Positions 45,143-53,318 of a stretch of DNA of 64,000 nt are shown here, piece by piece. The position numbers were made by a program, and so were the translations under genes. Position 1 is the stretch's first letter; every line of letters begins with the position of its first letter. The stretch spans positions 1 through 64,000 of the forward strand of contig JAIOWZ010000002.1 in assembly GCA_021741905.1 (NCBI GenBank). The letters are read 5' to 3'. The stretch is from Candidatus Planktophila sp. (GTDB lineage Bacteria > Actinomycetota > Actinomycetes > Nanopelagicales > Nanopelagicaceae). The notes under the pieces are model-generated. The model had not been told where the DNA came from, ran no database searches, and was given only the letters and a program-made list of their open reading frames with translations.

Positions 45143-46414
45143 TTAAACCGCGCTTTCGGCAGATTTATTCCTTGAGTCTTCAGTCGGATTCTGAGAATTT
45201 CGCCAGAGCAGGCTCAGAAGGAGAGCCAGAACTACCCAGAGAATTAGAGATTTATGTCTAAAGGCTGTGCCCATGTTTCCTTCATACGCCCCAGCACCGA
45301 CCACATACAAAGCGAAGAAAATCATTGAGGGCGCTAACTGATTAAACCTTGGTATGCCTCGGCGCTTAACTATGAAATAAGCGATGAGCCCAAAGGCTAG
45401 GAACCATATGAGATTTTCAATAGCTGCAAATGCACTGGATGTGCTGGTGACATCTCCAACAATAAACGGTCTCAATAGAAAAGTTGAGGTCGTATAGGGC
45501 GCTCTCCACAAAATGCACGCGTAGGTATCAACACGACTTGGAGTTGAAGCTATAACAGAATTTTGAGAAAGAGGGCAGTTGGGTGTTTCTATTACTGAAG
45601 CTGCATCTACTTGGTTTCCAGTATGTCTGGTAGGAATCCCATCCACCATGGTGATTACTACTCCAGGGTCTTCCAGAATTGAAACTCCGACATTTCCACT
45701 GGTTGCAATACTGCCAAGAACTATTCCCGTTAGAACGGCAGAAATAGCAAGTAGGGCCTTGGTTTGTTTGATTCTTGAAACAAGGTAGATCAGTAAACCA
45801 ACACCTAGAACCAAGCCTGCCTGTGGTCTTGTGCTGAAACACATCACTATCGAAGCAAAGAGTGCGAAGTACGCTAGCACTTGTTGGCGTGTCTTGAAAT
45901 GAAAAATCACATACACCGAAACGAATGAGAGCAACACCCAAAACTCATTTGGGCCTTCACGCAAACCTAAAGTTGACCAAACAAAGTGGCTAGGTAGGAA
46001 AGCAAAAATAGTAAAGAAAAGAAGAACTAAGCGAGTATTAAACTTACTTAAATCATCTCTCCTATTAAGTAGCTTTACAGCAAGAAAAGTTAAAAGAAGT
46101 AGGCTTAAAAAGCCATAAAATGATGAGACTAATCTGACGGCATCAAGTTCATTCATACCAATACGATTTAAGGCGCTTGAAGGAATAATAATTGATCGGC
46201 CTGAAAGATATAGGCCTTCACCATAGGCCGGAAAATCAGTAGCAGGCTTTGATTCTGCAATCCATTTAGTTAGCGCTGCATAAGTTCCTTCATCTGGTGC
46301 AAGTGATGAGGGTGTACTGGGCAAAATAAAAAACATAATGACTCGTGCTACGAATGAGGCAGCAACGATTGCCCAGAGTTTTTCCTTGAGCGTTCCAAGT
46401 TTGAATGCGCTCAT
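45143..46414 (-). CDS. Polytopic membrane protein, possible GT-C glycosyltransferase
   Basis: This 423-aa protein has about ten hydrophobic segments. The first extracellular loop holds APDEGTYAALTKW, similar to the DE-containing loop of GT39/PMT-type glycosyltransferases that use polyprenyl-linked sugars. GLREGPNEFW lies in a later loop and has charged residues of the same kind. AAAGGA sits 6 nt before the ATG. It lies between dcd and lemA on the same strand. Family assignment rests on topology and one motif, so treat it as a hypothetical membrane protein with a possible sugar-transfer role. Confidence 0.55.
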   Translation of the reverse strand: MSAFKLGTLKEKLWAIVAASFVARVIMFFILPSTPSSLAPDEGTYAALTKWIAESKPATDFPAYGEGLYLSGRSIIIPSSALNRIGMNELDAVRLVSSFYGFLSLLLLTFLAVKLLNRRDDLSKFNTRLVLLFFTIFAFLPSHFVWSTLGLREGPNEFWVLLSFVSVYVIFHFKTRQQVLAYFALFASIVMCFSTRPQAGLVLGVGLLIYLVSRIKQTKALLAISAVLTGIVLGSIATSGNVGVSILEDPGVVITMVDGIPTRHTGNQVDAASVIETPNCPLSQNSVIASTPSRVDTYACILWRAPYTTSTFLLRPFIVGDVTSTSSAFAAIENLIWFLAFGLIAYFIVKRRGIPRFNQLAPSMIFFALYVVGAGAYEGNMGTAFRHKSLILWVVLALLLSLLWRNSQNPTEDSRNKSAESAV

Positions 46415-46436
46415 TTAATATCCTTTGATTTTCGAA

Positions 46437-47015
46437 TTAATTAATTTTTGATCTGTGAAAGTTCAAGAATGATCGGCTTGGTGTTGGGCCGCGCTGACCT
46501 TGGTATCTAGAACCATACTTCTCGCTGCCGTAAGGATGCTCGGCAGGAGATGAGAGTTTGATGAGACAGAGTTGACCGATTTTCATGCCCGCAAATAACT
46601 TCACTGGCAGGTTGGCCACGTTTGAAAGCTCTAAGGTGATGTGACCGCTAAATCCTGGGTCAATGAAACCTGCTGTTGAGTGTGTGAGTAAGCCAAGGCG
46701 ACCCAGTGAAGACTTACCTTCTAGGCGTCCTGCGATGTCATCTGGAAGTGTGATGACTTCGTAGGTGCTGGCCAAGACAAACTCACCTGGGTGCAAGATA
46801 AACGGTTCTTCGCCATCGGCCACAACCTCGCGAGTTAGCTCTGGTTGTTCAATGGAAGGATCGATCACGCTGTATTTGTGGTTTTCAAAAACACGGAAGT
46901 ACTTGTCCAGGCGCACATCAACAGATGATGGCTGGATCATGGCTTCATGGAAAGGCTCGCAGCCGACTCGGCCTGCCTCTATCTCTGCGCGGATATCGCG
47001 ATCGCTAAGTAGCAC
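46437..47015 (-). CDS. dcd: dCTP deaminase (probably dUMP-forming)
   Basis: This 192-aa trimeric nucleotide enzyme starts [12 protein letters not shown]. It contains [38 protein letters not shown] with the catalytic Glu/Ser residues, and the end region [15 protein letters not shown]. Actinobacterial relatives carry both deaminase and dUTPase activity and release dUMP. The start codon is GTG with TAGGCT 6 nt upstream. Confidence 0.93.
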   Translation of the reverse strand: MLLSDRDIRAEIEAGRVGCEPFHEAMIQPSSVDVRLDKYFRVFENHKYSVIDPSIEQPELTREVVADGEEPFILHPGEFVLASTYEVITLPDDIAGRLEGKSSLGRLGLLTHSTAGFIDPGFSGHITLELSNVANLPVKLFAGMKIGQLCLIKLSSPAEHPYGSEKYGSRYQGQRGPTPSRSFLNFHRSKIN

Positions 47016-47021
47016 GGCGTG

Positions 47022-47027
47022 AGCCTA
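47022..47027 (-). promoter_or_regulatory. -10 box of a likely leaderless promoter (dcd)
   Basis: On the minus strand TAGGCT ends exactly 6 nt before the GTG start, giving dcd its own promoter separate from the phosphonate cluster upstream. Confidence 0.6.
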
Positions 47028-47040
47028 TAGGAATCTGCGC

Positions 47041-48624
47041 TTAATTCAGGGGATCGTTGGCCCAGAGCCAGATATTTCGATCCTCCGGTAAGCCCTCCAT
47101 TAGTTCTAGCGCATAGGGTCCACCATTTTGGCGTTGCCAATCGTTTGCCGCCAAGAGACGAGAAAGTCCAGCAAGTGCAACTGGGTCAGCTAACTCATCT
47201 GGTGTTCCATTAAATACAACAGGGCCGGCATGATCAAAGACCACGGTCCCGATAGCAATTTTGCCGTTTGTTGTTTTCACAATCTCAATTACTCGTGATT
47301 GTTGTGGCCAATCTATGTGCGAGCCAGTGCGGATCTCCCAAAACGCATGAGACCCGTCATTGTTCTTACTTTGTGTGATTTTGTGATCGTGCACGTGTCC
47401 CGAGAACCACAAAACAACATTAGGGTGTTTTTCAAGAAGTCTACGAACTTCTTCTTCCAGCGCTGGCGCACTTTCTTCTTCTGGCACATAACCGTTAAAC
47501 AAATTCTCTAATGGGTGATGTGAAGTCAATACCACGTACTTATCTTTAGATTCATCTAACATATGTGACAACCAGTCAAATTGTTCACGATGTAGACAGC
47601 CTTGCCACCCACCAAAACGATTAACTGTATCTAAAGCAATCAATCGAACCTGTGTGCCGATATTTCTATACCAGTATGAAGTCTCTGGTTGTTCTGCATC
47701 TAAACCATGATCGTGTCCGCAATTTGTATGAACGTTTACCCAGTCCTGCATCTTTACCAGCGCGCGACGATGATCAGCTGTTACCTCATTAGTGTCCATG
47801 TGATCTAACCCTGGATACACAGCAGGACCAACTTCACCAAAACCTGAAAAAAGGTCTGCTAAATCAGCCATGTTCTTCAGTGCAGCTAATTTTTCGGAAC
47901 CTTGTGCAAGTGCATCTAACTCTGGAGTTGTTGCTGCTGTGCCCTGCAACAACGCATCATGGTTTCCATGGACTGCCAGCCACTTATGCGTTAAACCTTT
48001 TGCTATAAATTGACGCTCTGATGCTTCAAGTGCACCTTTAAAATGTGGAAAGTCATGGAGTACATGCGGGCGATCTGCCGGCATACCTGTTGGTGGTCCA
48101 TCTGGATGGTAATAATGCGCGTCATAGAGGTCAGCATTAGATGAGTGAGAGGCCTCAGAACGCTGTGGATCACCGCTTTTAGGGGTTACAACACCGCCAT
48201 CTAAAATTCTCTTATACCAATCCAGTTCATTGCTTTGTGCGTTATCTGTGACATCACCTGTAATGACAACTGCATCAATTGGTGCTCCAGTCAGTGGTGC
48301 GCGCTTGATCTCATTTGCGGCAACCACCATTGCTTCTAGAACTTGGGTAGTTAAGAACTCTTGCGCGCGATATGTGCCGATGTATGGAACCAGCTGCGAC
48401 AAAGGATTATCTGGATCTGCAATGCGATCTAGAAACTCGAGGCGAGCAGGTGATGCAGCATCGCAAATATGGATGTCACTTAAATGGATGAAGGCTGCAA
48501 CAACTTGTGCGTTAAGTGGTTCATCACCGATTACATTTTCACCTTTGTCATGTAGTAATTCACGCCAATTGGAATCTGGTGAAACTTTAGATCGAACAAT
48601 TCGGTTTGTTGATGTGCTAGACAT
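47041..48624 (-). CDS. Cytosolic metallophosphoesterase linked to the aminophosphonate operon
   Basis: The calcineurin-type phosphoesterase motifs are spread over about 530 residues with long insertions: LSDIHICD near the N-terminus, ITGDVTDNAQ, VHGNHDAL, LTSHHPLEN and FSGHVHDHK. These supply the metal ligands. The spacing resembles the TIGR03767-type (PPA1498) family, but no Tat or Sec signal is present. The ORF track begins with TTG at 48633; the ATG at 48624 overlaps the ATPase stop. As last gene of the importer operon it may release phosphate or an aminophosphonate from an imported ester. The substrate is unknown. Confidence 0.8.
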   Translation of the reverse strand: MSSTSTNRIVRSKVSPDSNWRELLHDKGENVIGDEPLNAQVVAAFIHLSDIHICDAASPARLEFLDRIADPDNPLSQLVPYIGTYRAQEFLTTQVLEAMVVAANEIKRAPLTGAPIDAVVITGDVTDNAQSNELDWYKRILDGGVVTPKSGDPQRSEASHSSNADLYDAHYYHPDGPPTGMPADRPHVLHDFPHFKGALEASERQFIAKGLTHKWLAVHGNHDALLQGTAATTPELDALAQGSEKLAALKNMADLADLFSGFGEVGPAVYPGLDHMDTNEVTADHRRALVKMQDWVNVHTNCGHDHGLDAEQPETSYWYRNIGTQVRLIALDTVNRFGGWQGCLHREQFDWLSHMLDESKDKYVVLTSHHPLENLFNGYVPEEESAPALEEEVRRLLEKHPNVVLWFSGHVHDHKITQSKNNDGSHAFWEIRTGSHIDWPQQSRVIEIVKTTNGKIAIGTVVFDHAGPVVFNGTPDELADPVALAGLSRLLAANDWQRQNGGPYALELMEGLPEDRNIWLWANDPLN

Positions 48625-49657
48625 TAGTGACAAGAACCTCAGAACTTAATACTCGTAGTTGAACAGATGATCCTGGAAGCAGGTCTCCGGTTGACGCACT
48701 TGTCATGAGCGATTGCACAATGGTGCCATCTGCTGTTTGACAAATAATATTTGATGAAGCGCCCATAAAGGAACGTGTCAAGACCTTTGCGTTGCCCTGC
48801 GCAGTTGCTGCTGCCACAGAGATCGATTCTGGACGAATAAGTGCATGCACTTTTCCAGTTTCATTACCGCGCTTTAGAGCAACCACTTTGCTTCCAAAGA
48901 TTTCAACCATTCCGTCTGTAATGTGTGCAGGGATTCTGTTCATGGTGCCAACGAAACCTGCAACAAATGATGAGGCAGGCTTGTTATACAGAACATCTGG
49001 GGTATCGATCTGCTCAAGTACACCGTTGTTCATTACACCCACGCGGTCAGAGATAGCCATAGCTTCTTCTTGATCATGTGTAACAAATAGAGTTGTTGTG
49101 CCTAAGGAAAGTTGAAGGCGACGAATCTCTTCACGCAGGTTCACGCGCACCTGGGCATCAAGTGCGGACAATGGCTCATCCAGCAAGAGAATTTCTGGCT
49201 CAAAGGCAAGTGCTCTAGCCAGTGCTACACGCTGCTGCTGACCACCTGAGAGCTGATGAGTGAAGCGCTTACTTTGTGAATCTAGGCCCACCAAATCCAA
49301 GAGCTCATGTGCTTTCTTAAGGCGCACATGCTTACTCACTTTTCGCATCTGCAAACCAAAAGCTACATTTTCTTCGACGGTTAAGTTAGGAAATAGTGAG
49401 TACGCCTGAAAAACCATTCCCATGTTTCGCTTATGTGCTGGTACATCTGAGATGTTTTTATCGGCAACCAACACTGTTCCAGAATCCTGATGTTCTAACC
49501 CTGCAACTACTCGAAGTGCTGTCGTCTTGCCGCAACCTGAGGGTCCCAGGAGTGCAACCAGCTCGCCCACGCCAACCTCAAGGTTGAAGTTGTCTAAAGC
49601 GATCACGTTTCCAAATCGCTTTGAAATGTTTCTTAAGGAAAGGCTCTTACTAGACAT
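48617..49657 (-). CDS. ABC transporter ATPase (PhnT/FbpC/PotA type)
   Basis: The ATPase has Walker A LLGPSGCGKTTALR, LSGGQQQRVALARAL and Walker B ILLLDEPLSALD. A C-terminal TOBE-like domain follows, with LIRPESISV. The ORF track adds 45 codons; the ATG at 49657 is preferred because GGGAG lies 6 nt upstream and the start overlaps the permease stop as TAATG. It energises the two permeases encoded just upstream for import of a phosphonate, or alternatively of ferric ion or a polyamine. Local gene content favours 2-aminoethylphosphonate. Confidence 0.9.
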   Translation of the reverse strand: MSSKSLSLRNISKRFGNVIALDNFNLEVGVGELVALLGPSGCGKTTALRVVAGLEHQDSGTVLVADKNISDVPAHKRNMGMVFQAYSLFPNLTVEENVAFGLQMRKVSKHVRLKKAHELLDLVGLDSQSKRFTHQLSGGQQQRVALARALAFEPEILLLDEPLSALDAQVRVNLREEIRRLQLSLGTTTLFVTHDQEEAMAISDRVGVMNNGVLEQIDTPDVLYNKPASSFVAGFVGTMNRIPAHITDGMVEIFGSKVVALKRGNETGKVHALIRPESISVAAATAQGNAKVLTRSFMGASSNIICQTADGTIVQSLMTSASTGDLLPGSSVQLRVLSSEVLVTNV

Positions 49658-50436
49658 TACTTTCTCCCTTGCGTAGAACGTTCTGGAACAAAAAGCGTTA
49701 TAACAGTCAAAATTAGGAATGGAATGATTAGAGACATCATTGAGATGGCGATGGCGCCAAGGATGTTGTCTTGTGCAACATATGTGACCCAAGTTGGGAA
49801 TGTGTCCCAGTGAAGTAAAACAGTCAGTGTGTATTCGCCAAGGGATAAAGCAAATGTCAGCGCAATCGTTGCCATGACCGAACCTCTAATTACTGGAACA
49901 ATCACAGTCGTAATCGTACGCAACCAGTTTGCACCTGCGCTACGAGCTGCTTCAGTGATCGTTTTCAGCGGAATTGAATTTAGGCCAATATCTAGTGATC
50001 TAAATGCATACGGAAGCGCCAATACGAAATAAAGGAATGGAAGTTCTAGAACTGTATTTTGCACAAACTCTGGGAAAGAAATTTGCGCACCTACGGCAAA
50101 TGCAACTACTGGAATAACAAGAGGTAGCAGGGATAAACCATCAATTAGGCCACGCACCTTTGAGTTTGATAAGTGAAGCCAAGTCAAAGTTGGAACTAAT
50201 ACAAATAATGTGATTAAAACTGTTACCCCAGCCAACCACATTGACCTAAGGATGTAATGAAAGAAATCTTCTTCTCTGACAGCCCAAATATAATGAGTCC
50301 ATCCATATCCACCAGTTAGGGGTGTGCGGATCGAGTATTCAAAAGCTGAAATCATCGGCACAAAAACAAAGAAGCCTAAAATCAGAAGTGTTGCCGCCAG
50401 CGCTGGCCGGAACCTAATTTTTATCCCTTTTGCCAT
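49657..50436 (-). CDS. ABC transporter permease 2 (PhnV/FbpB-like)
   Basis: This 259-aa membrane protein has about six spans. The EAA loop is ITEAARSAGANWLRTITTVIVPVI near residue 160. It overlaps the upstream permease gene by 16 nt and the ATPase gene by 1 nt. It should form a heterodimeric pore with the preceding permease. Confidence 0.88.
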   Translation of the reverse strand: MAKGIKIRFRPALAATLLILGFFVFVPMISAFEYSIRTPLTGGYGWTHYIWAVREEDFFHYILRSMWLAGVTVLITLFVLVPTLTWLHLSNSKVRGLIDGLSLLPLVIPVVAFAVGAQISFPEFVQNTVLELPFLYFVLALPYAFRSLDIGLNSIPLKTITEAARSAGANWLRTITTVIVPVIRGSVMATIALTFALSLGEYTLTVLLHWDTFPTWVTYVAQDNILGAIAISMMSLIIPFLILTVITLFVPERSTQGRK

Positions 50437-51320
50437 CTGGCACTCCTACGTTGAATAGCAAGATATGGAATGACTGCACAGGCCGAAATCACAATCATCA
50501 CAACACCTAAGGCTTTACCAAGGTTTAATTGTGCTGCTGAAACATTTCCATCTAATAATCCACCAATTTGAAGTGGTGTTAATGGAAGATTTCCAACCGT
50601 TAAAGCATTTGCTGTTGCATAGGCTGAAAATCCGCTTGCAAATAGCAATAAGAAAGATGCGATGAAACTAGGGAAAAGCAAAGGAATACCGATTCGAACC
50701 CAGTAATTAAACTGGCTTGCACCTAGGTTGCGTGCTGCTTCGGACCATTCGCGGCGAAGAGAAACAATTGCCGGAGAAAAGACGATGATCATCAGAGGAA
50801 GTTGAAAGTACAAATACACGATCAAGAGACCGATGAAGGAGCCAAGTGAAAATGTTCCTGAATATAGATCCCAGCCCAGATACTTGAGAGCTTTTGTAAG
50901 ATACCCCTGAATTCCAAGGGCTGCATAAAACATAAATGCCAGTGGGACACCACCAGTATTGGCAAGCACGCCACTCATGACAGCAATGGTCCGGCGTAGT
51001 TTTGAACTTCCTCGAGTTTCAATGAAGTATGCCGCTAGTGCGCCAGGAAATGCTGCGATGGCAGCGGAGAAGATGCCGATCTTTATGGAGTTGATAAACC
51101 CTGTTCGATAGGGCTCTTGAAGGGTGGTTTTGAAGTTATCGAGTGTGAAGGTATTTTCGTTGGACATAAAAGAGACATAAATCAACCGGCCAATTGGGAA
51201 TAGAAAAAAGAAACCAACGATCAACAAAAGCGGAACCGCTGGAAGGATATTCCTTATAAAAGAAACGAGGGAGGCGCGTCCCCTTGAAGGCGCGCCTCCC
51301 TCTATGACTTGGGAGGTCAT
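50421..51320 (-). CDS. ABC transporter permease 1 (PhnU-like)
   Basis: This 299-aa permease has about six spans after a short polar N-terminus. The EAA loop is WSEAARNLGASQFNYWVRIGIPLL near residue 195. Codons 7-18 encode EGGAPSRGRASL and simultaneously form a 12-bp hairpin in the DNA/RNA followed by a T-rich stretch. The ATG lies 9 nt after the binding-protein stop and has no strong ribosome site, so both its transcription and translation may be kept low relative to the binding protein. Confidence 0.88.
   Translation of the reverse strand: MTSQVIEGGAPSRGRASLVSFIRNILPAVPLLLIVGFFFLFPIGRLIYVSFMSNENTFTLDNFKTTLQEPYRTGFINSIKIGIFSAAIAAFPGALAAYFIETRGSSKLRRTIAVMSGVLANTGGVPLAFMFYAALGIQGYLTKALKYLGWDLYSGTFSLGSFIGLLIVYLYFQLPLMIIVFSPAIVSLRREWSEAARNLGASQFNYWVRIGIPLLFPSFIASFLLLFASGFSAYATANALTVGNLPLTPLQIGGLLDGNVSAAQLNLGKALGVVMIVISACAVIPYLAIQRRSARWQKG
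51267..51302 (-). terminator. Intragenic hairpin/attenuator candidate at the start of permease 1
   Basis: On the minus strand GAGGGAGGCGCG, a 12-nt loop, and CGCGCCTCCCTC form a perfect 12-bp stem, followed by GTTTCTTTTAT. This looks like a rho-independent terminator within the first 60 nt of the permease coding sequence. CCTCCC in ATGACCTCCC just upstream could pair with GGGAGG of the 5' arm, and TATGAC/GTCATA (51304-51322) forms a further small stem. Mutually exclusive structures are therefore possible. Confidence 0.65.
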
Positions 51321-51329
51321 ATTTCTTTT

Positions 51330-52535
51330 TTACAAACTAGCCCATGAAGAGATGATCTGTTCGCGAGCTGTTAGTACGTCGGCGATAGTTGCAGGTCCAA
51401 CAATCTTTGCAGTTGAAGGAACCTTGAAATCAAGAAGTGATGGAACAAGTAACTTCTTCTTGGTCATTGCTGCAGACATGATTGGGTCTGCACCTGACTG
51501 CTGGAAGTAGTTCTGTCCACCTTGCATGATTGCAAACAACTTAGAACCAGGAAGCTTTAGATCTGCAGCAGTTAACTGAGCAGCTGTCTTTCCCTTGTTC
51601 TGTGAGTAAACAAACTCTTGCCACAAACGAGCGTTGGCACAGTTTGGCGACTTAACGTTGATTGCGTTGATGTATGGAGGTGCTTGTAGAACGAAATCTG
51701 TTGGGTAAACAAACTTAAGGTCTAAGCCTGCTGCCTTTGCTGCTGGAATAATTCCAAGAGCGTTGAAGTCCCACATGAAACCAAGCTTTGCTGTTCCAGT
51801 AGCAAGGTTTGTTCCGTTTACCTTTACTAGTGGAGCTTGAGCCTTTACAGCCTTATAAAGTGCAAGACCCTTAGTTACATCTGAAAGATTCTTTTCTCCA
51901 CCGTTTCCGATGCTTGCTGCCAAAACTGACATAAAGGCTTGGTTAGAAGAGGTTGGGTCTCCAGTGATACCTACAAAGCCCTTGTATTCTGGCTTTGCGA
52001 AGTCTGCTGCCTTTGTTGGCACTGATGGAAGAGTTGTGTTGTATACAATCGCAAGCTTTCCACCGTAGTTTCCGTACCAAAGACCTGTTGAGTCCTTAGC
52101 TGCACTTGGGATGTCATTCCAGTTAATAACTTGGTAAGGAGTAGACAAAGGCTTTCCTCCTGGAGGAGTTAGCTGTGCAACTACTAGAGGTCCAATATCG
52201 ATTGAATCCGGTTGCTTTGACTTAGGTGCTGTCTTCATTGTGTCGATCTCGTACTGTGATGATCCATCTGGATTGTCAACAGTGATCTTTACGCCGAAAG
52301 CCTTCTCGTATGCATCATGAATCGCACCGTAGTTTGCCCAATCGCGTGGTGTTGTGATGAGAGCAAGCTTGCCCTCTTTCTTAGCGGCCTTGATTAGGTT
52401 GTCTAATCCGCCTGCTTCTTTAACATTCTTTGCCTTACAGATATCTATGGCTGCTGTGGCTGGAGTTGCGATTGCAACGATTCCAACTGCAACTACTGCA
52501 GCGGTTGCTGCAGCTACTAAACGCTTTGCGCGCAT
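51330..52535 (-). CDS. Periplasmic-type binding protein for AEP/iron-class ABC importer
   Basis: This 401-aa protein has the signal peptide MRAKRLVAAATAAVVAVG, cleaved probably after PATA. No lipobox cysteine is present; the first Cys, in DICKAK, is not in a lipobox setting. The mature part, with LDNLIKAAKKEGKLALITTPRDWANYG and a later PEYKGFVGITGDP, matches family 6/13 binding proteins for ferric ion, 2-aminoethylphosphonate, thiamine or spermidine. The neighbouring PhnX-like and FAD enzymes favour an aminophosphonate ligand. Confidence 0.85.
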   Translation of the reverse strand: MRAKRLVAAATAAVVAVGIVAIATPATAAIDICKAKNVKEAGGLDNLIKAAKKEGKLALITTPRDWANYGAIHDAYEKAFGVKITVDNPDGSSQYEIDTMKTAPKSKQPDSIDIGPLVVAQLTPPGGKPLSTPYQVINWNDIPSAAKDSTGLWYGNYGGKLAIVYNTTLPSVPTKAADFAKPEYKGFVGITGDPTSSNQAFMSVLAASIGNGGEKNLSDVTKGLALYKAVKAQAPLVKVNGTNLATGTAKLGFMWDFNALGIIPAAKAAGLDLKFVYPTDFVLQAPPYINAINVKSPNCANARLWQEFVYSQNKGKTAAQLTAADLKLPGSKLFAIMQGGQNYFQQSGADPIMSAAMTKKKLLVPSLLDFKVPSTAKIVGPATIADVLTAREQIISSWASL

Positions 52536-52619
52536 ATGTGGGATCCCTTCCTAAGGATTGTGAGCGCACTCTTTACCTAGAAAAGAAACAATCGGTGTTG
52601 TGAAGGTGTCGGAGTAAAG

Positions 52620-52641
52620 TCATGAGGGTGAACACTCATGA
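52620..52641 (-). promoter_or_regulatory. Palindrome upstream of the binding-protein gene
   Basis: TCATGAG and CTCATGA form a perfect 7-bp inverted repeat with an 8-nt spacer in the 117-nt gap between the HAD gene and the binding-protein gene. The minus strand reads GTTCACCCTCA in the spacer/right arm, vaguely like half of an actinobacterial PHO box. It may be an operator or an mRNA hairpin; this is not decidable by eye. Confidence 0.35.
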
Positions 52642-52652
52642 AAAACTCAGGG

Positions 52653-53318
52653 TTAAATAAGTGACTTTAAATCGGCTACAGAGTTAATAACAGATGTCGC
52701 GCCGGCATCATGCAGCGTGTGCTCATCATGCGCGCCTGTTAAAACACCAATCGATTGACCGGCACCAAAGGTAACTGCAGCTTGCATGTCTGCTGCAGTG
52801 TCTCCCAGAACAATCACATCCGCGGGATTTGTAATACCTAAAGTAGTCGCAGCTTTTTGTAACATATCTGGGTGTGGACGACCACGACCAGCCTCACCGG
52901 GTGTTACTGAGATATCAATTAGATCTTTCCATTCTAGTTCGTTGATCAAAGTTTCTAATGTTGATCTGCTAAATCCAGTAGTTAGCGCAATTGCAATTCC
53001 CTTTGAACGCAGGTATTTAAACACATCTTCGGCACCTGCAATGGGAACTGCTCCAAATTCTGCAATCTTGCTGACATATGACTCTTCAAAAGCAACATTT
53101 GCTGTGTGTGCTTTTTCAGCATCACCTAATAACTTTGTAAAGACATCGAGCTTTGATTGACCCATGGTGTCAATTGCATACTGAGTCCATTCAGCGCCAT
53201 GTGTGGGCCACAATTCAGGCTGTGTTGCTTCAAATGCATTCTTGAATGCGGAAATGACGAGCCCATCATCATTCAGAACTGTTCCTGCAACATCAAAAGC
53301 AACCATTTCTACGCTCAT
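52653..53318 (-). CDS. PhnX-like HAD phosphonatase (TIGR03351-type)
   Basis: This HAD-superfamily enzyme of 221 aa begins VEMVAFDVAGTVL, with the DxAGT form that marks phosphonoacetaldehyde hydrolase relatives instead of DxDxT. MGQSKLDVF near residue 56 has the cap lysine that forms a Schiff base with the aldehyde. RGRPHPDML replaces the usual Lys by Arg, and VLGDTAADMQAA is the last motif. The predicted reaction is C-P bond cleavage of a phosphonoacetaldehyde-like compound. ATG at 53318 overlaps the oxidoreductase stop (TGATG) and has AAGGGG 5 nt upstream; the ORF track starts at the preceding GTG. Confidence 0.87.
   Translation of the reverse strand: MSVEMVAFDVAGTVLNDDGLVISAFKNAFEATQPELWPTHGAEWTQYAIDTMGQSKLDVFTKLLGDAEKAHTANVAFEESYVSKIAEFGAVPIAGAEDVFKYLRSKGIAIALTTGFSRSTLETLINELEWKDLIDISVTPGEAGRGRPHPDMLQKAATTLGITNPADVIVLGDTAADMQAAVTFGAGQSIGVLTGAHDEHTLHDAGATSVINSVADLKSLI

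Noticed and set aside
49658-49792. N-terminal extension of the phosphonate ABC ATPase ORF
   Set aside because: It lies inside the permease gene, and a ribosome site with TAATG overlap marks the later start.
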